DNA of 64,000 bases from Bacteroidales bacterium. Lineage in GTDB: Bacteria > Bacteroidota > Bacteroidia > Bacteroidales > Muribaculaceae. Under the pieces are notes generated by a model. It saw only the letters and a program-made list of their open reading frames with translations, had not been told where the DNA came from and made no database searches. The position numbers were made by a program, and so were the translations under genes. Each line of letters begins with the position of its first letter. The first letter of the stretch is position 1. Shown here piece by piece: positions 33,565 through 42,536 of this stretch. The stretch is from positions 1 to 64,000 of the forward strand of contig SUXH01000004.1 of NCBI GenBank assembly GCA_015061055.1. Direction: 5' to 3'.

Positions 33565-34770
33565 TTAAAGTACTATTTTGGTTATTGCAGAACCTTGTCG
33601 TTTGATATAGATTCCTTTTTGTGGTTTATTGACCTTGATGCCTTGTGGGTTAAAGTATTCGATAGGTTCGTTATTGAAGGATGTTATGTCTTCTATATTT
33701 GATGCCGGTATTTTTACATCGTTGAGTTGTGCTTTGCGAGTAGCAGAGTTGTCCCATGTGTTGAATTCAAGATTGTCGAAATACAAATCACCATTCCATT
33801 CCGTATCTATATTAGATTCCGTAATGTGACGCAAGAAGAAACTATCAAATCTCCAGATTGCGGTTAAAGCATCGGTTCCGGTAAATGAAGTATAGGCGTC
33901 GTTCTTTAAATCCCAAGTAATTAGTTTCCATCCGCGGAAGTCAATCTTAGTTTGAGGGTCTTGGTATTTCAATCCGCCGCTACTTGAAGTAGCTCGAAGC
34001 ATAGCAGAAACGGAGTTGTTAGAAGCATCACCATATAGCCAGAATGATAAAATCCCATTTATATTGTTATGTGATGTAGTTGAACCGGAACTATAGTATT
34101 GGCGTATTTGCCATAATCCGTCGGTCGATGTAGGATTGAAAGCGTAGTGTAACCAACAACTTGATTCGCTTTCTTGACTTGCTGTTACACTTGAACTTAC
34201 ATCCCAAGTGTTGTCTGAATCTTCGGCTGTTAGACCTTTTGTCGATCCGGAACCATTAGGAGACCACCAACCTGTAGTGTTGTCAAGTGTAAGTATGGTT
34301 TCTTGTGTAATCATTGGACGATATTCACTTAAGAAACGGAAGTAAAAATCCTCGGTGGTGTTGCCAAATAAGTCACTCAATCCACCTGATACTTTTACCA
34401 ATAAGGCTTTGTCGAGTGGAAGGTCATTGCTAAAGTAAAAATGAATTACCGACTTGTCGTGCACCACATTGTGAGTTACTTTACCTGCATATTCTGTGCA
34501 GTTAGCGTCGGTTATGGTAATACAATTAGAATTCTTATCTTCGTCCCAATTCAATTCTTCATCATATTCTATACGTATAATAGGACGTAATGTGTAAACT
34601 GCTTCCCCCTCGCTTGTGGGGGTGGTAGATACTATAATAGGAGCGTTTATATCGGCTTGGCTATTGTTGGTGTTGATAAATCTTTTCGACTGACATGAGC
34701 TACGATGTTGAGCTGAAGCTATACTAACGTATACTATTGCACATAATATAAAAAGTAACTGTCGTTTCAT
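33565..34770 (-). CDS. Secreted protein with Ig-like domains and T9SS-like C-terminal tail
   Basis: 401 residues from the ATG at 34770 (MKRQLLFILCAIVYVSIASAQ signal peptide). Residues about 47-150 resemble a bacterial Ig-like domain (APIIVSTTPTSEGEAVYTLRPIIRIEYDEEL). A central region of about 180 residues rich in Ser, Trp and Asp (GWWSPNGSGSTKG..., then FWLYGDASNNSVSAML) looks like a jelly-roll carbohydrate-binding module. The C-terminus has the EYFNPQGIKVNKPQKGIYI pattern and an ending of ITKIVL, a short tail common on Bacteroidales T9SS cargo. With porU and porV in this window, export by the T9SS is a reasonable inference. Ligand is not known. Confidence 0.7.
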   Translation of the reverse strand: MKRQLLFILCAIVYVSIASAQHRSSCQSKRFINTNNSQADINAPIIVSTTPTSEGEAVYTLRPIIRIEYDEELNWDEDKNSNCITITDANCTEYAGKVTHNVVHDKSVIHFYFSNDLPLDKALLVKVSGGLSDLFGNTTEDFYFRFLSEYRPMITQETILTLDNTTGWWSPNGSGSTKGLTAEDSDNTWDVSSSVTASQESESSCWLHYAFNPTSTDGLWQIRQYYSSGSTTSHNNINGILSFWLYGDASNNSVSAMLRATSSSGGLKYQDPQTKIDFRGWKLITWDLKNDAYTSFTGTDALTAIWRFDSFFLRHITESNIDTEWNGDLYFDNLEFNTWDNSATRKAQLNDVKIPASNIEDITSFNNEPIEYFNPQGIKVNKPQKGIYIKRQGSAITKIVL

Positions 34771-34951
34771 GATTTTGAGTATTATCAATAATAAGGTGTT
34801 GGTTTTATACCTTGCATCAAAAGTATAAAAAACATATTGAATTAACAAGTCAATAGTTTCGTTTTGCAGATGTTTGTTGAAAATTTGAGTGTATATGTGG
34901 GATTTTAGAAAAACAATCTATGGGAGGAATCAAGAAGATATGTTAAAAAAG

Positions 34952-34981
34952 AAAAGCCGTAGAACGTATTCTACGACTTTT
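34952..34981 (-). terminator. Terminator of secA
   Basis: AAAAGCCGTAGAA pairs with TTCTACGACTTTT (one G-T pair) and is followed by T-rich sequence on the minus strand. Confidence 0.75.
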
Positions 34982-35007
34982 CAAGAAATATATGAATGGA
35001 ATTTTAA

Positions 35008-38000
35008 TTATTCAGCTTTACCATGGCAATTCTTATATTTCTTTCCGCTACCGCAAGGACATGGCTCGTTACGACCTACGCGAGGTGCCGAAACGATAGG
35101 AGCAACAGGACGTTGTGGACCTTGTGGTGCTGCAGCGGCAGCGCGTTGCGCATTAGCTCCGGGATATGCTTCGCGTGAAGTTTGGTATTGAGGCACCTGT
35201 GGACGTAATGGTTGTGCCGCAGCTTGTGGAGCCTGTGCATCTTCAGGATTTTCAGGCACAATAATCTGACCACGCATTAGCTTTGATACCGAACCTGCAT
35301 TCATCGTGTTGAGCATATTGGTGAATAGGTTGAAAGACTCGATTTTGTAGATTACAAGAGGGTCTTTCTGCTCATAGCTTGCATTTTGTACAGAGTGGCG
35401 CAATTCATCAAGTTCGCGCAAGTGTTCTTTCCATACATTGTCGATAGTCATAAGAAGCACCGCCTTTTGCCAAGCTTTAGCGATTGACTTACACTTACTA
35501 TTGTATGCTTCTTCTATGTCGGTCATAATGCGATATCCGCGTTTACCGTCGGTAATAGGTACTTGCATAAGACCTTTTGCTCCATGTTCTTCAACGATAG
35601 TGCGCACAACAGGGTAAGCAACTTCGGCGATGTAATCGGACTTTCTGTTGAAAGCATCTACCGCAGAGCGATAAATAGCATCAACCTTAGAATCTTTGTC
35701 CATTTTAGTATATTCATCTTCTTTAAAAGGAATATCCATAGCGAAAGTAGAAAGAACTTGCATCTTCAAGTCGTTGTAATCGCTTGCTGAGTCGTATTTT
35801 TCCACTAAGTTGTTTGCGCAGTCATATATCATATTCAAAATGTCGACGCCCATACGTTCACCAATTAGTGCGTGGTGGCGACGATTGTAAACGGCATTAC
35901 GTTGGTTGTTCATCACGTCATCGTAATCCACTAAGTGTTTACGTACGCCAAAGTGATTTTCTTCCACTCTTTTCTGAGCATTTTCGATAGACTTGGTAAT
36001 CATAGAAGATTCGAGCATTTCGCCTTCTTTGAAACCGAAACTATCAAGACGCTTAATCATACTATCCGACACGAATTTGCGCATTAAATCGTCTTCGAAT
36101 GATACGTAGAATACAGAAGAACCTTTATCACCTTGACGTCCTGCACGACCGCGTAGCTGACGGTCGACACGACGAGATTCGTGACGCTCAGTACCTATAA
36201 TAGCAAGACCTCCGGCCGCTTCAACCTCAGGAGTAAGTTTAATATCAGTACCACGACCTGCCATATTAGTCGCTATAGTAACCACACCCGGTCGTCCGGC
36301 TTGAGCCACGATATCGGCTTCTTTTTGGTGAAGTTTAGCGTTAAGAACATTGTGCGGAATGCGGCGTACTGTGAGCATACGGCTTAGAAGTTCGGAAATT
36401 TCTACTGATGTTGTACCCACAAGTACAGGACGTCCTTTTTCGAGCATCGCTTGCACTTCTTCTATTACGGCATTGTATTTTTCTTTCTTTGTGCGGTAAA
36501 CTCGATCATTCATATCGATGCGTTGTACCGGACGATTGGTTGGGATTGTAACAACGTCGAGTTTGTAGATGTCCCAGAATTCGCCTGCTTCGGTTTCGGC
36601 AGTACCTGTCATACCGGCAAGTTTGTGGTACATACGGAAATAGTTTTGCAAAGTGATGGTAGCAAATGTTTGAGTTGCTGCTTCTACTTTTACATTCTCC
36701 TTAGCTTCGATAGCTTGGTGAAGACCATCGCTATAACGGCGACCTTCCATAATACGGCCTGTTTGTTCGTCAACGATTTTCACTTTACCATCTTCACTTA
36801 CCACATATTCCACGTCTTTAGAGAATAGTGTGTAAGCCTTAAGTAATTGGTTTACTGTGTGAACTCGTTCGGCCTTAACAGCATATTCTGCCATCAATTC
36901 GTCTTTCTTAGCTATCTTTTCGGTGTCGCTAATAGCTTCGTTTTCTACAGCAGATAGCAAAGATGCTATGTCGGGGAGTACGAAGAACTTAGGGTCGTTG
37001 ATGCGTCCAGTAAGTACGTCAATACCTTTATCGGTCAAGTGAACACTATTGTTCTTTTCATCGATAACGAAATAAAGAGGGTCGGTAACGATGTGCATTT
37101 CGCGGTTGTTGTCTTGCATATAGTGTGCCTCGGTGGCAAGCATAGCCGGCTTGATACCTTCTTGGCTCAAGAACTTAATAAGAGGACCATATTTAGGAAG
37201 ACCTTTGTAAGCTCGGAAGAGTTTTAAGCTACCTTCTTTCACTTTTTCTTTGTCGTCGCTTGCCATAAGGTTTTTCGCCTCAACAAGCAAATCGGTTACA
37301 AGACGTCGTTGAGCGTTATACACGTTTTCAACATTTTGGCGGAACTCCAAGAACAATTGGTCATCGCCTTTAGGTACGGGACCTGCGATAATGAGTGGAG
37401 TACGAGCATCGTCGATAAGTACAGAGTCGACCTCGTCGACAATAGCATAGTTGTGGGCACGTTGCACTAATTCTTCGGGTGCCATAGCCATATTATCACG
37501 TAAGTAGTCGAAACCAAATTCGTTGTTGGTACCGAAAGTGATGTCGGCATTGTAGGCTGCACGACGTTCGGCCGAGTTCGGTTGAGTCTTATCGATACAA
37601 GCAACCGATAAACCATGGAACATATATAGTGGTCCCATCCATTCCGAGTCGCGTTTCGCAAGGTAGTCGTTTACGGTTACTACGTGTACTCCATTACCTG
37701 TCAATGCATTTAGGAACACCGGAAGTGTAGCTACAAGAGTCTTACCTTCACCTGTTGCCATTTCGGCAATTTTACCTTTACTATCTTTTCCGTTACCATT
37801 GTCGTTGAGCACGATACCGCCTATGAGCTGTACATCGTAGTGTACCATATTCCAAGTGACTTCGTTACCACCGGCAACCCAATGATTTTTATAGTATGCT
37901 TTGTCGCCTTCGATAGTGATAAAATCTTTTCCTTGTGCTGCGAGTTCGCGGTCGAATTGAGTAGCAGTAACTTCGATTGTTTCATTTTCTTTGAATCGTC

Positions 38001-38355
38001 GTGCTGTATCTTTTACGATGGCAAACACGAGAGGAAGTACCTTTTTGAGTTCTACCTCCAAGTCTTCAAGGATATCCTTGTTTAGCTTGTCGATTTCTTC
38101 CCAAAGAGGTTCGCGCTTTTCGTAGTCAAGAGTTTCTACTTCTTCTTTTAAAGCAGCTACTTTATCGCGCTTTGTTTTCACACTTGCGCGCAGTTGAGCT
38201 TTTACTTCATCAATTTTGGCGCGCAATTCGTCGTGTGATAATTTTTCCATTTCCGGATAAATTGCCAAGATGCTGTCGAGGACAGGGCGGATTTCACGTA
38301 AGTCTCGGTCGGACTTACTACCGAATAACGATTTTAAAAAATCTACGAATCCCAT
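35008..38355 (-). CDS. secA: Preprotein translocase ATPase subunit SecA
   Basis: 1115 residues from the ATG at 38355 ([24 protein letters not shown]). SecA drives Sec-dependent export through SecYEG. Walker A reads [14 protein letters not shown], followed by [25 protein letters not shown], the [17 protein letters not shown] box, [10 protein letters not shown] and [13 protein letters not shown]. The protein is longer than E. coli SecA because of insertions in the first nucleotide-binding domain, as usual in Bacteroidetes. A Pro/Ala/Gln-rich linker leads to the SEC-C zinc motif [14 protein letters not shown] that binds SecB or ribosomes. Confidence 0.98.
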   Translation of the reverse strand: MGFVDFLKSLFGSKSDRDLREIRPVLDSILAIYPEMEKLSHDELRAKIDEVKAQLRASVKTKRDKVAALKEEVETLDYEKREPLWEEIDKLNKDILEDLEVELKKVLPLVFAIVKDTARRFKENETIEVTATQFDRELAAQGKDFITIEGDKAYYKNHWVAGGNEVTWNMVHYDVQLIGGIVLNDNGNGKDSKGKIAEMATGEGKTLVATLPVFLNALTGNGVHVVTVNDYLAKRDSEWMGPLYMFHGLSVACIDKTQPNSAERRAAYNADITFGTNNEFGFDYLRDNMAMAPEELVQRAHNYAIVDEVDSVLIDDARTPLIIAGPVPKGDDQLFLEFRQNVENVYNAQRRLVTDLLVEAKNLMASDDKEKVKEGSLKLFRAYKGLPKYGPLIKFLSQEGIKPAMLATEAHYMQDNNREMHIVTDPLYFVIDEKNNSVHLTDKGIDVLTGRINDPKFFVLPDIASLLSAVENEAISDTEKIAKKDELMAEYAVKAERVHTVNQLLKAYTLFSKDVEYVVSEDGKVKIVDEQTGRIMEGRRYSDGLHQAIEAKENVKVEAATQTFATITLQNYFRMYHKLAGMTGTAETEAGEFWDIYKLDVVTIPTNRPVQRIDMNDRVYRTKKEKYNAVIEEVQAMLEKGRPVLVGTTSVEISELLSRMLTVRRIPHNVLNAKLHQKEADIVAQAGRPGVVTIATNMAGRGTDIKLTPEVEAAGGLAIIGTERHESRRVDRQLRGRAGRQGDKGSSVFYVSFEDDLMRKFVSDSMIKRLDSFGFKEGEMLESSMITKSIENAQKRVEENHFGVRKHLVDYDDVMNNQRNAVYNRRHHALIGERMGVDILNMIYDCANNLVEKYDSASDYNDLKMQVLSTFAMDIPFKEDEYTKMDKDSKVDAIYRSAVDAFNRKSDYIAEVAYPVVRTIVEEHGAKGLMQVPITDGKRGYRIMTDIEEAYNSKCKSIAKAWQKAVLLMTIDNVWKEHLRELDELRHSVQNASYEQKDPLVIYKIESFNLFTNMLNTMNAGSVSKLMRGQIIVPENPEDAQAPQAAAQPLRPQVPQYQTSREAYPGANAQRAAAAAPQGPQRPVAPIVSAPRVGRNEPCPCGSGKKYKNCHGKAE

Positions 38356-38464
38356 TTTATGTATAATTTTTTGTTTTTCTGTAATTAAATAGCCGTTTTT
38401 TGCCCGTATTTGGTCATTCGTTAACAATATGAATGATGAAAGGGCATAAAACACCAATATTTTG

Positions 38465-38472
38465 CAAAGATA
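38465..38472 (-). promoter_or_regulatory. -7 element for secA
   Basis: TATCTTTG on the minus strand, 109 bases upstream of the secA start, leaving a leader that could hold regulation of translation. Confidence 0.5.
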
Positions 38473-38510
38473 ATGAAATGTTGCGTAAAAACACGCAAGA
38501 AAACAGGCTT

Positions 38511-40109
38511 TTATTCAAGAATAAAAGGTTTTCCAGTGGCTGCATTGGGAGAGCGGATACGCAAAAGTCGTGAAACAGTGGGAGCTAATAGAGTTGCATC
38601 GACCGGAGTATCGATTTTTTGCGCTTTCACGTTGGGGTGCATAATATATGTCGGAGCACTTATTGATGAAGCGCGAATGTGCTTGGTTTGTGTATAACCG
38701 GTGTCATCGTTATGGCATATAGACCACCCGGGCATCACTTTTATGATTACATCGCCTACATGGCTTGCAATAAGAGAGTTGTATATTGTTCTTGTATTCT
38801 CGTTGGAGGGGTTGTCGATTATTTCATCAATAGAATAAGCCTCAACGATACCACTCATACGGCGTAAGAAACTACTTGCGTTACGGCGTACTTCTTTTAG
38901 GTTTAACTCTTTTTCTTTAATCAATTTTTGATTGAGATAGAAGTATCCGTCGTTGTAGTCATCAACCCATTGAGCGTTGCCATACACTGCCATAAGATAG
39001 AGGTTGAGCAACGATTTGGCTTTTGTGATGTTGAATTCGCCTGTAGGAATGTTGTATCTTTCATCAATCGGAGAATTTTCGTCGAAATATCCTGTGGAAG
39101 ATAATACGACAAGAGTTTTGTCGAGACCTACGGTGTTGTTGATAGCATCAAACAAACGGCTTAGTTGTCGGTCGAGACGTAAATATTTGTCGAAGATCTC
39201 CACACTACCTGCTCCTGCATTGTTGTTATAAGGCGATAACGTGTAAGCGATATTCAGCATATCGGTTTCGCCACGAGTTCCCATTTTGAGCGATTCGAGG
39301 AACTCGATTGCCACTGAAGTTACTTCTTCGTTAACAAGAGCTGTGCGCTTGTAGTTTTTGAAGCGGTCGGTTCGAGAAACGGGGAATATGTATTTGAACG
39401 GATACTCTTTCTTGTGTGAAGGAATATCCGGATATTTAATCAAATCCATCATTGGCGACCACGACATAGTGTCGATGCGGGATGATAGAGAGTTCTTGTA
39501 ATTACGATGTGTTATTGATTGAGGAACGTCGGAATAGAATGTAGATGTGGACCATTTGCCATTCAAATCGTTAATCCAAAAAGCTCCATTGCCGGCGTGA
39601 CCTGCAAGAATGATGGCCTGTTGAGCATCGGGGGCTATGGAATATACGTATCCGAGTCCGTCGTTATGGATTTTTAATTCATCGCTTACTGTTGAAGATT
39701 TTAGTCCCTTAGGAGATAAATTTTCGCTTGTAAAATTACCCATTTTAGAAGGGTCAATAAGAATCTTTTGCGCTAACTTTTTTTGAGTGTTGTACACTCT
39801 TTCTCCTGAAAGCCCGTTGATGCGAGGATACGTGCCGGTAACAAGCATCGCTGTACCCGATACCAAGTCGACTTTGTCGATGTTGAAATCCACGTTTTCA
39901 AAACATACACTATTGTCGGCAAGGCGTTTGAATCCTGATTCACAAAAACAATCTTGTAAGATGTCGATATAGTCGCCTCTCAATTGGTCGACCATTATTT
40001 GTATAACTAATTGAGGGCGTTCTCCTGATGCTTGCGCCATAGCTGAGATAGCTACCATTGACGCAATTAATGATGTGATGATTCGAGAACTATTGTTTTT
40101 GTGTTGCAT
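38511..40109 (-). CDS. Alkaline phosphatase superfamily protein with altered active site
   Basis: 532 residues with a signal peptide (about 1-28). The fold is the PafA/phosphodiesterase branch: [13 protein letters not shown] holds the first metal Asp (Asp41), then [10 protein letters not shown] and a [16 protein letters not shown] segment. Later metal ligands seem lost: where related enzymes have a TADHG motif the sequence reads [12 protein letters not shown], and the D-x-x-x-H pair is replaced in [15 protein letters not shown]. The nucleophile region also lacks an obvious Ser/Thr at the usual spot. I therefore read it as a non-catalytic or altered member; the related Bacteroidales proteins I know share the STGY form. 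It overlaps the DUF4105 gene by 20 bases and probably is cotranscribed with it. Confidence 0.75.
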   Translation of the reverse strand: MQHKNNSSRIITSLIASMVAISAMAQASGERPQLVIQIMVDQLRGDYIDILQDCFCESGFKRLADNSVCFENVDFNIDKVDLVSGTAMLVTGTYPRINGLSGERVYNTQKKLAQKILIDPSKMGNFTSENLSPKGLKSSTVSDELKIHNDGLGYVYSIAPDAQQAIILAGHAGNGAFWINDLNGKWSTSTFYSDVPQSITHRNYKNSLSSRIDTMSWSPMMDLIKYPDIPSHKKEYPFKYIFPVSRTDRFKNYKRTALVNEEVTSVAIEFLESLKMGTRGETDMLNIAYTLSPYNNNAGAGSVEIFDKYLRLDRQLSRLFDAINNTVGLDKTLVVLSSTGYFDENSPIDERYNIPTGEFNITKAKSLLNLYLMAVYGNAQWVDDYNDGYFYLNQKLIKEKELNLKEVRRNASSFLRRMSGIVEAYSIDEIIDNPSNENTRTIYNSLIASHVGDVIIKVMPGWSICHNDDTGYTQTKHIRASSISAPTYIMHPNVKAQKIDTPVDATLLAPTVSRLLRIRSPNAATGKPFILE

Positions 40110-41322
40110 CTATGTTTTGTTTACGAGAAATAATAATATAATTTACCGAGCGCACCACCGAACATAATATTAACGGCAAAAATGCGGGGTGTGCTACTTG
40201 CGGAATCCAATACCAACTTAATAAAAGTGCAAATAGCACTGCAAAGTTAGAAAAATGATAGAAATATAATACTCTTTTTGCCGAATTTATCCACACTAAT
40301 GTTGCAGGAAGTATATAAAGTGGGTTTATCCACACTCCGTTCCAGTTGGGCGAAGTGGCTTCGTGAGTGGAAATGAATATTAGGAAGAACATAAGCAATC
40401 CATCGAGAGTGAACGCACCATACATAATGGTGTCGAACCATCGCGATACTTTTTTACGTCGACAATCGAAGATGCTTATTGTTATTGTTATGGCAAGTAA
40501 TATCGAAAATATACACATTGGAGTTGCCCACCGGGGAGTAGGGGGAAGGATGTTACCTTGCTCACTACCTTCGTTTAAAATAATAGTTTCTTTAACGAGA
40601 GGTACTCGTTGTCCATTAAGTTCAAATGTAGCCTCAGAGCATGCTTGCATAAGTATCATTGGTACAAACATCTGTTCGCGGTAAGTGATAGTGCGGTCAA
40701 GTCCTGTGCCGAGAGCCAAATCAATACCAAATTGCGACCATGCATAGTTGGCATTATAATGATGCATTATCTTGCGGAACGTGGTGGTGTCCTGCATAGG
40801 AGGGTACTGAATCGTACCTCCGGTGGCTAATTCAATCACGTCGCGAGGGCGAGTAGAGCAATTATCAAGGACATAGTTGTAGCGATAGGTAGCATTCCAT
40901 GGCAGAGCCTCGTTGTAAAGATATTCTGCAGCATAATATGCTTGTCGTTGACTTAAGTTAAGCACTTGTTCAATCACTCTTCGTCCTGTGTATCCGCGTA
41001 ATAAATAGTCGGTGCTATATCCTTTTACCATATAGTCGGTTTCGCCTTTGATGAAGCGGTAAAGGAAGTTGGGCGAATTGAAATCGAAAATACCGTAATT
41101 ATAAAGAATTCCCGAACCATTGGCAAATCCTATTTTGATGCCGGCGTGCCCATAGAGTTCGTATATCATACTACCCGGATAATATGTAATAAGACTCACG
41201 CTAATACTGTCGCTAACCCCTTCTTTGTATTGAGAGAATGGATTGTTGGGTATAAAGGATTGTTGCGCATTAATGGTTGCGCAAATTATCAGGCATAGAA
41301 TGGTAAGTGCTAATTTCTTCAT
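40090..41322 (-). CDS. DUF4105 (Lnb N-terminal periplasmic domain) membrane protein
   Basis: 410 residues from the ATG at 41322. A signal peptide (1-20) is followed by the DUF4105 domain with His59 in ELYGHAGIKIG and Cys155 in YVLDNCSTRPRD, the expected catalytic pair. The C-terminal part has about five membrane segments from residue 270 on. DUF4105 is shared with Lnb, an enzyme that N-acylates lipoproteins in some Gram-positives, and a role in lipoprotein acylation in Bacteroidota is plausible for this architecture. Many lipoproteins are encoded nearby in the window, but it sits in an operon with a phosphatase-fold gene. Enzyme identity is inferred. Confidence 0.8.
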   Translation of the reverse strand: MKKLALTILCLIICATINAQQSFIPNNPFSQYKEGVSDSISVSLITYYPGSMIYELYGHAGIKIGFANGSGILYNYGIFDFNSPNFLYRFIKGETDYMVKGYSTDYLLRGYTGRRVIEQVLNLSQRQAYYAAEYLYNEALPWNATYRYNYVLDNCSTRPRDVIELATGGTIQYPPMQDTTTFRKIMHHYNANYAWSQFGIDLALGTGLDRTITYREQMFVPMILMQACSEATFELNGQRVPLVKETIILNEGSEQGNILPPTPRWATPMCIFSILLAITITISIFDCRRKKVSRWFDTIMYGAFTLDGLLMFFLIFISTHEATSPNWNGVWINPLYILPATLVWINSAKRVLYFYHFSNFAVLFALLLSWYWIPQVAHPAFLPLILCSVVRSVNYIIISRKQNIDATQKQ

Positions 41323-41406
41323 TTTATATTTCGGCACAAACTGAAAATTATGGTGCAAAATTACTATTATTTAATTAAATCGACAAATACCTTTATTCGA
41401 GCGAAT

Positions 41407-42315
41407 TTATTGCAGATCGTTTATGTGGTGGTCGTTTTTAAGCCGATATTCACGAGGGGATAATCCAACGTGTTGCTTGAAAAATTTGCCGAAGAAAGAT
41501 TGATTAGGGAAGTTTAGCGCAACGCTTACTTCTTGAATCGTGTTTGCACTTGAGCGTAACATTACTTTAGCTGCAAGTATCACATATCCATCAATCCACG
41601 AGCCAGCAGTGCGTCCGCTCACGCTTTTCACCACAGTAGATAAGTGTTTTGGTGTAATACATAGTTTGTCGGCATAGTATTGTACCGAACGTTCCTTGCG
41701 GAAATTATGTTCGAGAAGTGTGAAAAAGTTGAAGAAAATGTCTTCGTTTCGCGAACGCTTCACAGTTTCGTACATATTGCGCGATTTGTAGGCAGATAGT
41801 GCAGTGTAAAGCAAAGATTGTAACATTCCATTCACCACTTTCTTCTTATATAAACCTACATCAGAACGTACAAGCATCCATAAAAAAGAGTGCATCTTCT
41901 TGAGCATATCCATCTCGGTAACATTCAATTCGATGACCGGTGAACGTCGGAATGTCATAATAGCAGGTAGGGCAGTTAGAATGTCGGGGATAAGTTCATC
42001 AACACATCTATTGCTTACTGCGATAAATAGTCCCTTGAAATCTTCGCTGTGTTTGTAACCATGCAGAATGTGATCGGGCATAAGTGTAACAAGACTGTTT
42101 GCCGGTACATTATATTCCTTGAGGTTGACCTCGATTTGAGCGCTACCTTGAATGCACATTGCAAAAATAGGCATCTCGATAACAATAGGGGTATCTTCGA
42201 CTGTAACGCTACTTATGTTGTCGAAAATGAAAACATCTTCATCTACTTTGTCGGGGTTGATGAGTTTGTCAAAATCGGTAACTTTAATTAGAACTTGCTT
42301 TTCGGTATTCTGCAT
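41407..42315 (-). CDS. AraC family transcriptional regulator
   Basis: 302 residues. The C-terminal 100 residues are a double helix-turn-helix of the AraC type, with RKERSVQYYADKLCITPKHLSTVVKS and TIQEVSVALNFPNQSFFGKFFKQHVGLSPREYR. The N-terminal half is a cupin-like sensor (AQIEVNLKEYNVPANSLVTLMPDHILHGY). Such proteins usually activate genes in response to a small ligand. It has its own -7 box and no obvious target beside it; the next gene on the same strand is a Ca2+ ATPase gene, whose terminator intervenes. Confidence 0.92.
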   Translation of the reverse strand: MQNTEKQVLIKVTDFDKLINPDKVDEDVFIFDNISSVTVEDTPIVIEMPIFAMCIQGSAQIEVNLKEYNVPANSLVTLMPDHILHGYKHSEDFKGLFIAVSNRCVDELIPDILTALPAIMTFRRSPVIELNVTEMDMLKKMHSFLWMLVRSDVGLYKKKVVNGMLQSLLYTALSAYKSRNMYETVKRSRNEDIFFNFFTLLEHNFRKERSVQYYADKLCITPKHLSTVVKSVSGRTAGSWIDGYVILAAKVMLRSSANTIQEVSVALNFPNQSFFGKFFKQHVGLSPREYRLKNDHHINDLQ

Positions 42316-42334
42316 ATTTATAACAAATTTACTG

Positions 42335-42342
42335 CAAATGTA
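42335..42342 (-). promoter_or_regulatory. -7 element for the AraC-type regulator
   Basis: TACATTTG on the minus strand, 19 bases before the start codon at 42315. Confidence 0.45.
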
Positions 42343-42498
42343 CTCAAATAATCTTAATTTTCGCTGAATTTTAGGAGTTTTAGAACAATTATTTCGTTAA
42401 AAGACCTTTTGTGAGTGAAAAAATACTGCCAATTTTGCAAATGCAAATCTTTTAAAATTGCACTTTTCTATTATTTATAGATTCTATTCATAAATATG

Positions 42499-42530
42499 AA
42501 ATGCCCAGCTCGTGAGAGCCGGGCATTTTT
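42499..42530. terminator. Terminator after the Ca2+ ATPase gene
   Basis: AAATGCCCAGCT pairs with AGCCGGGCATTT (one mismatch) just past the ATPase stop codon. A five-T run is on the plus side, so it may also stop plus-strand transcription. Confidence 0.7.
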
Positions 42531-42536
42531 CGTAAA

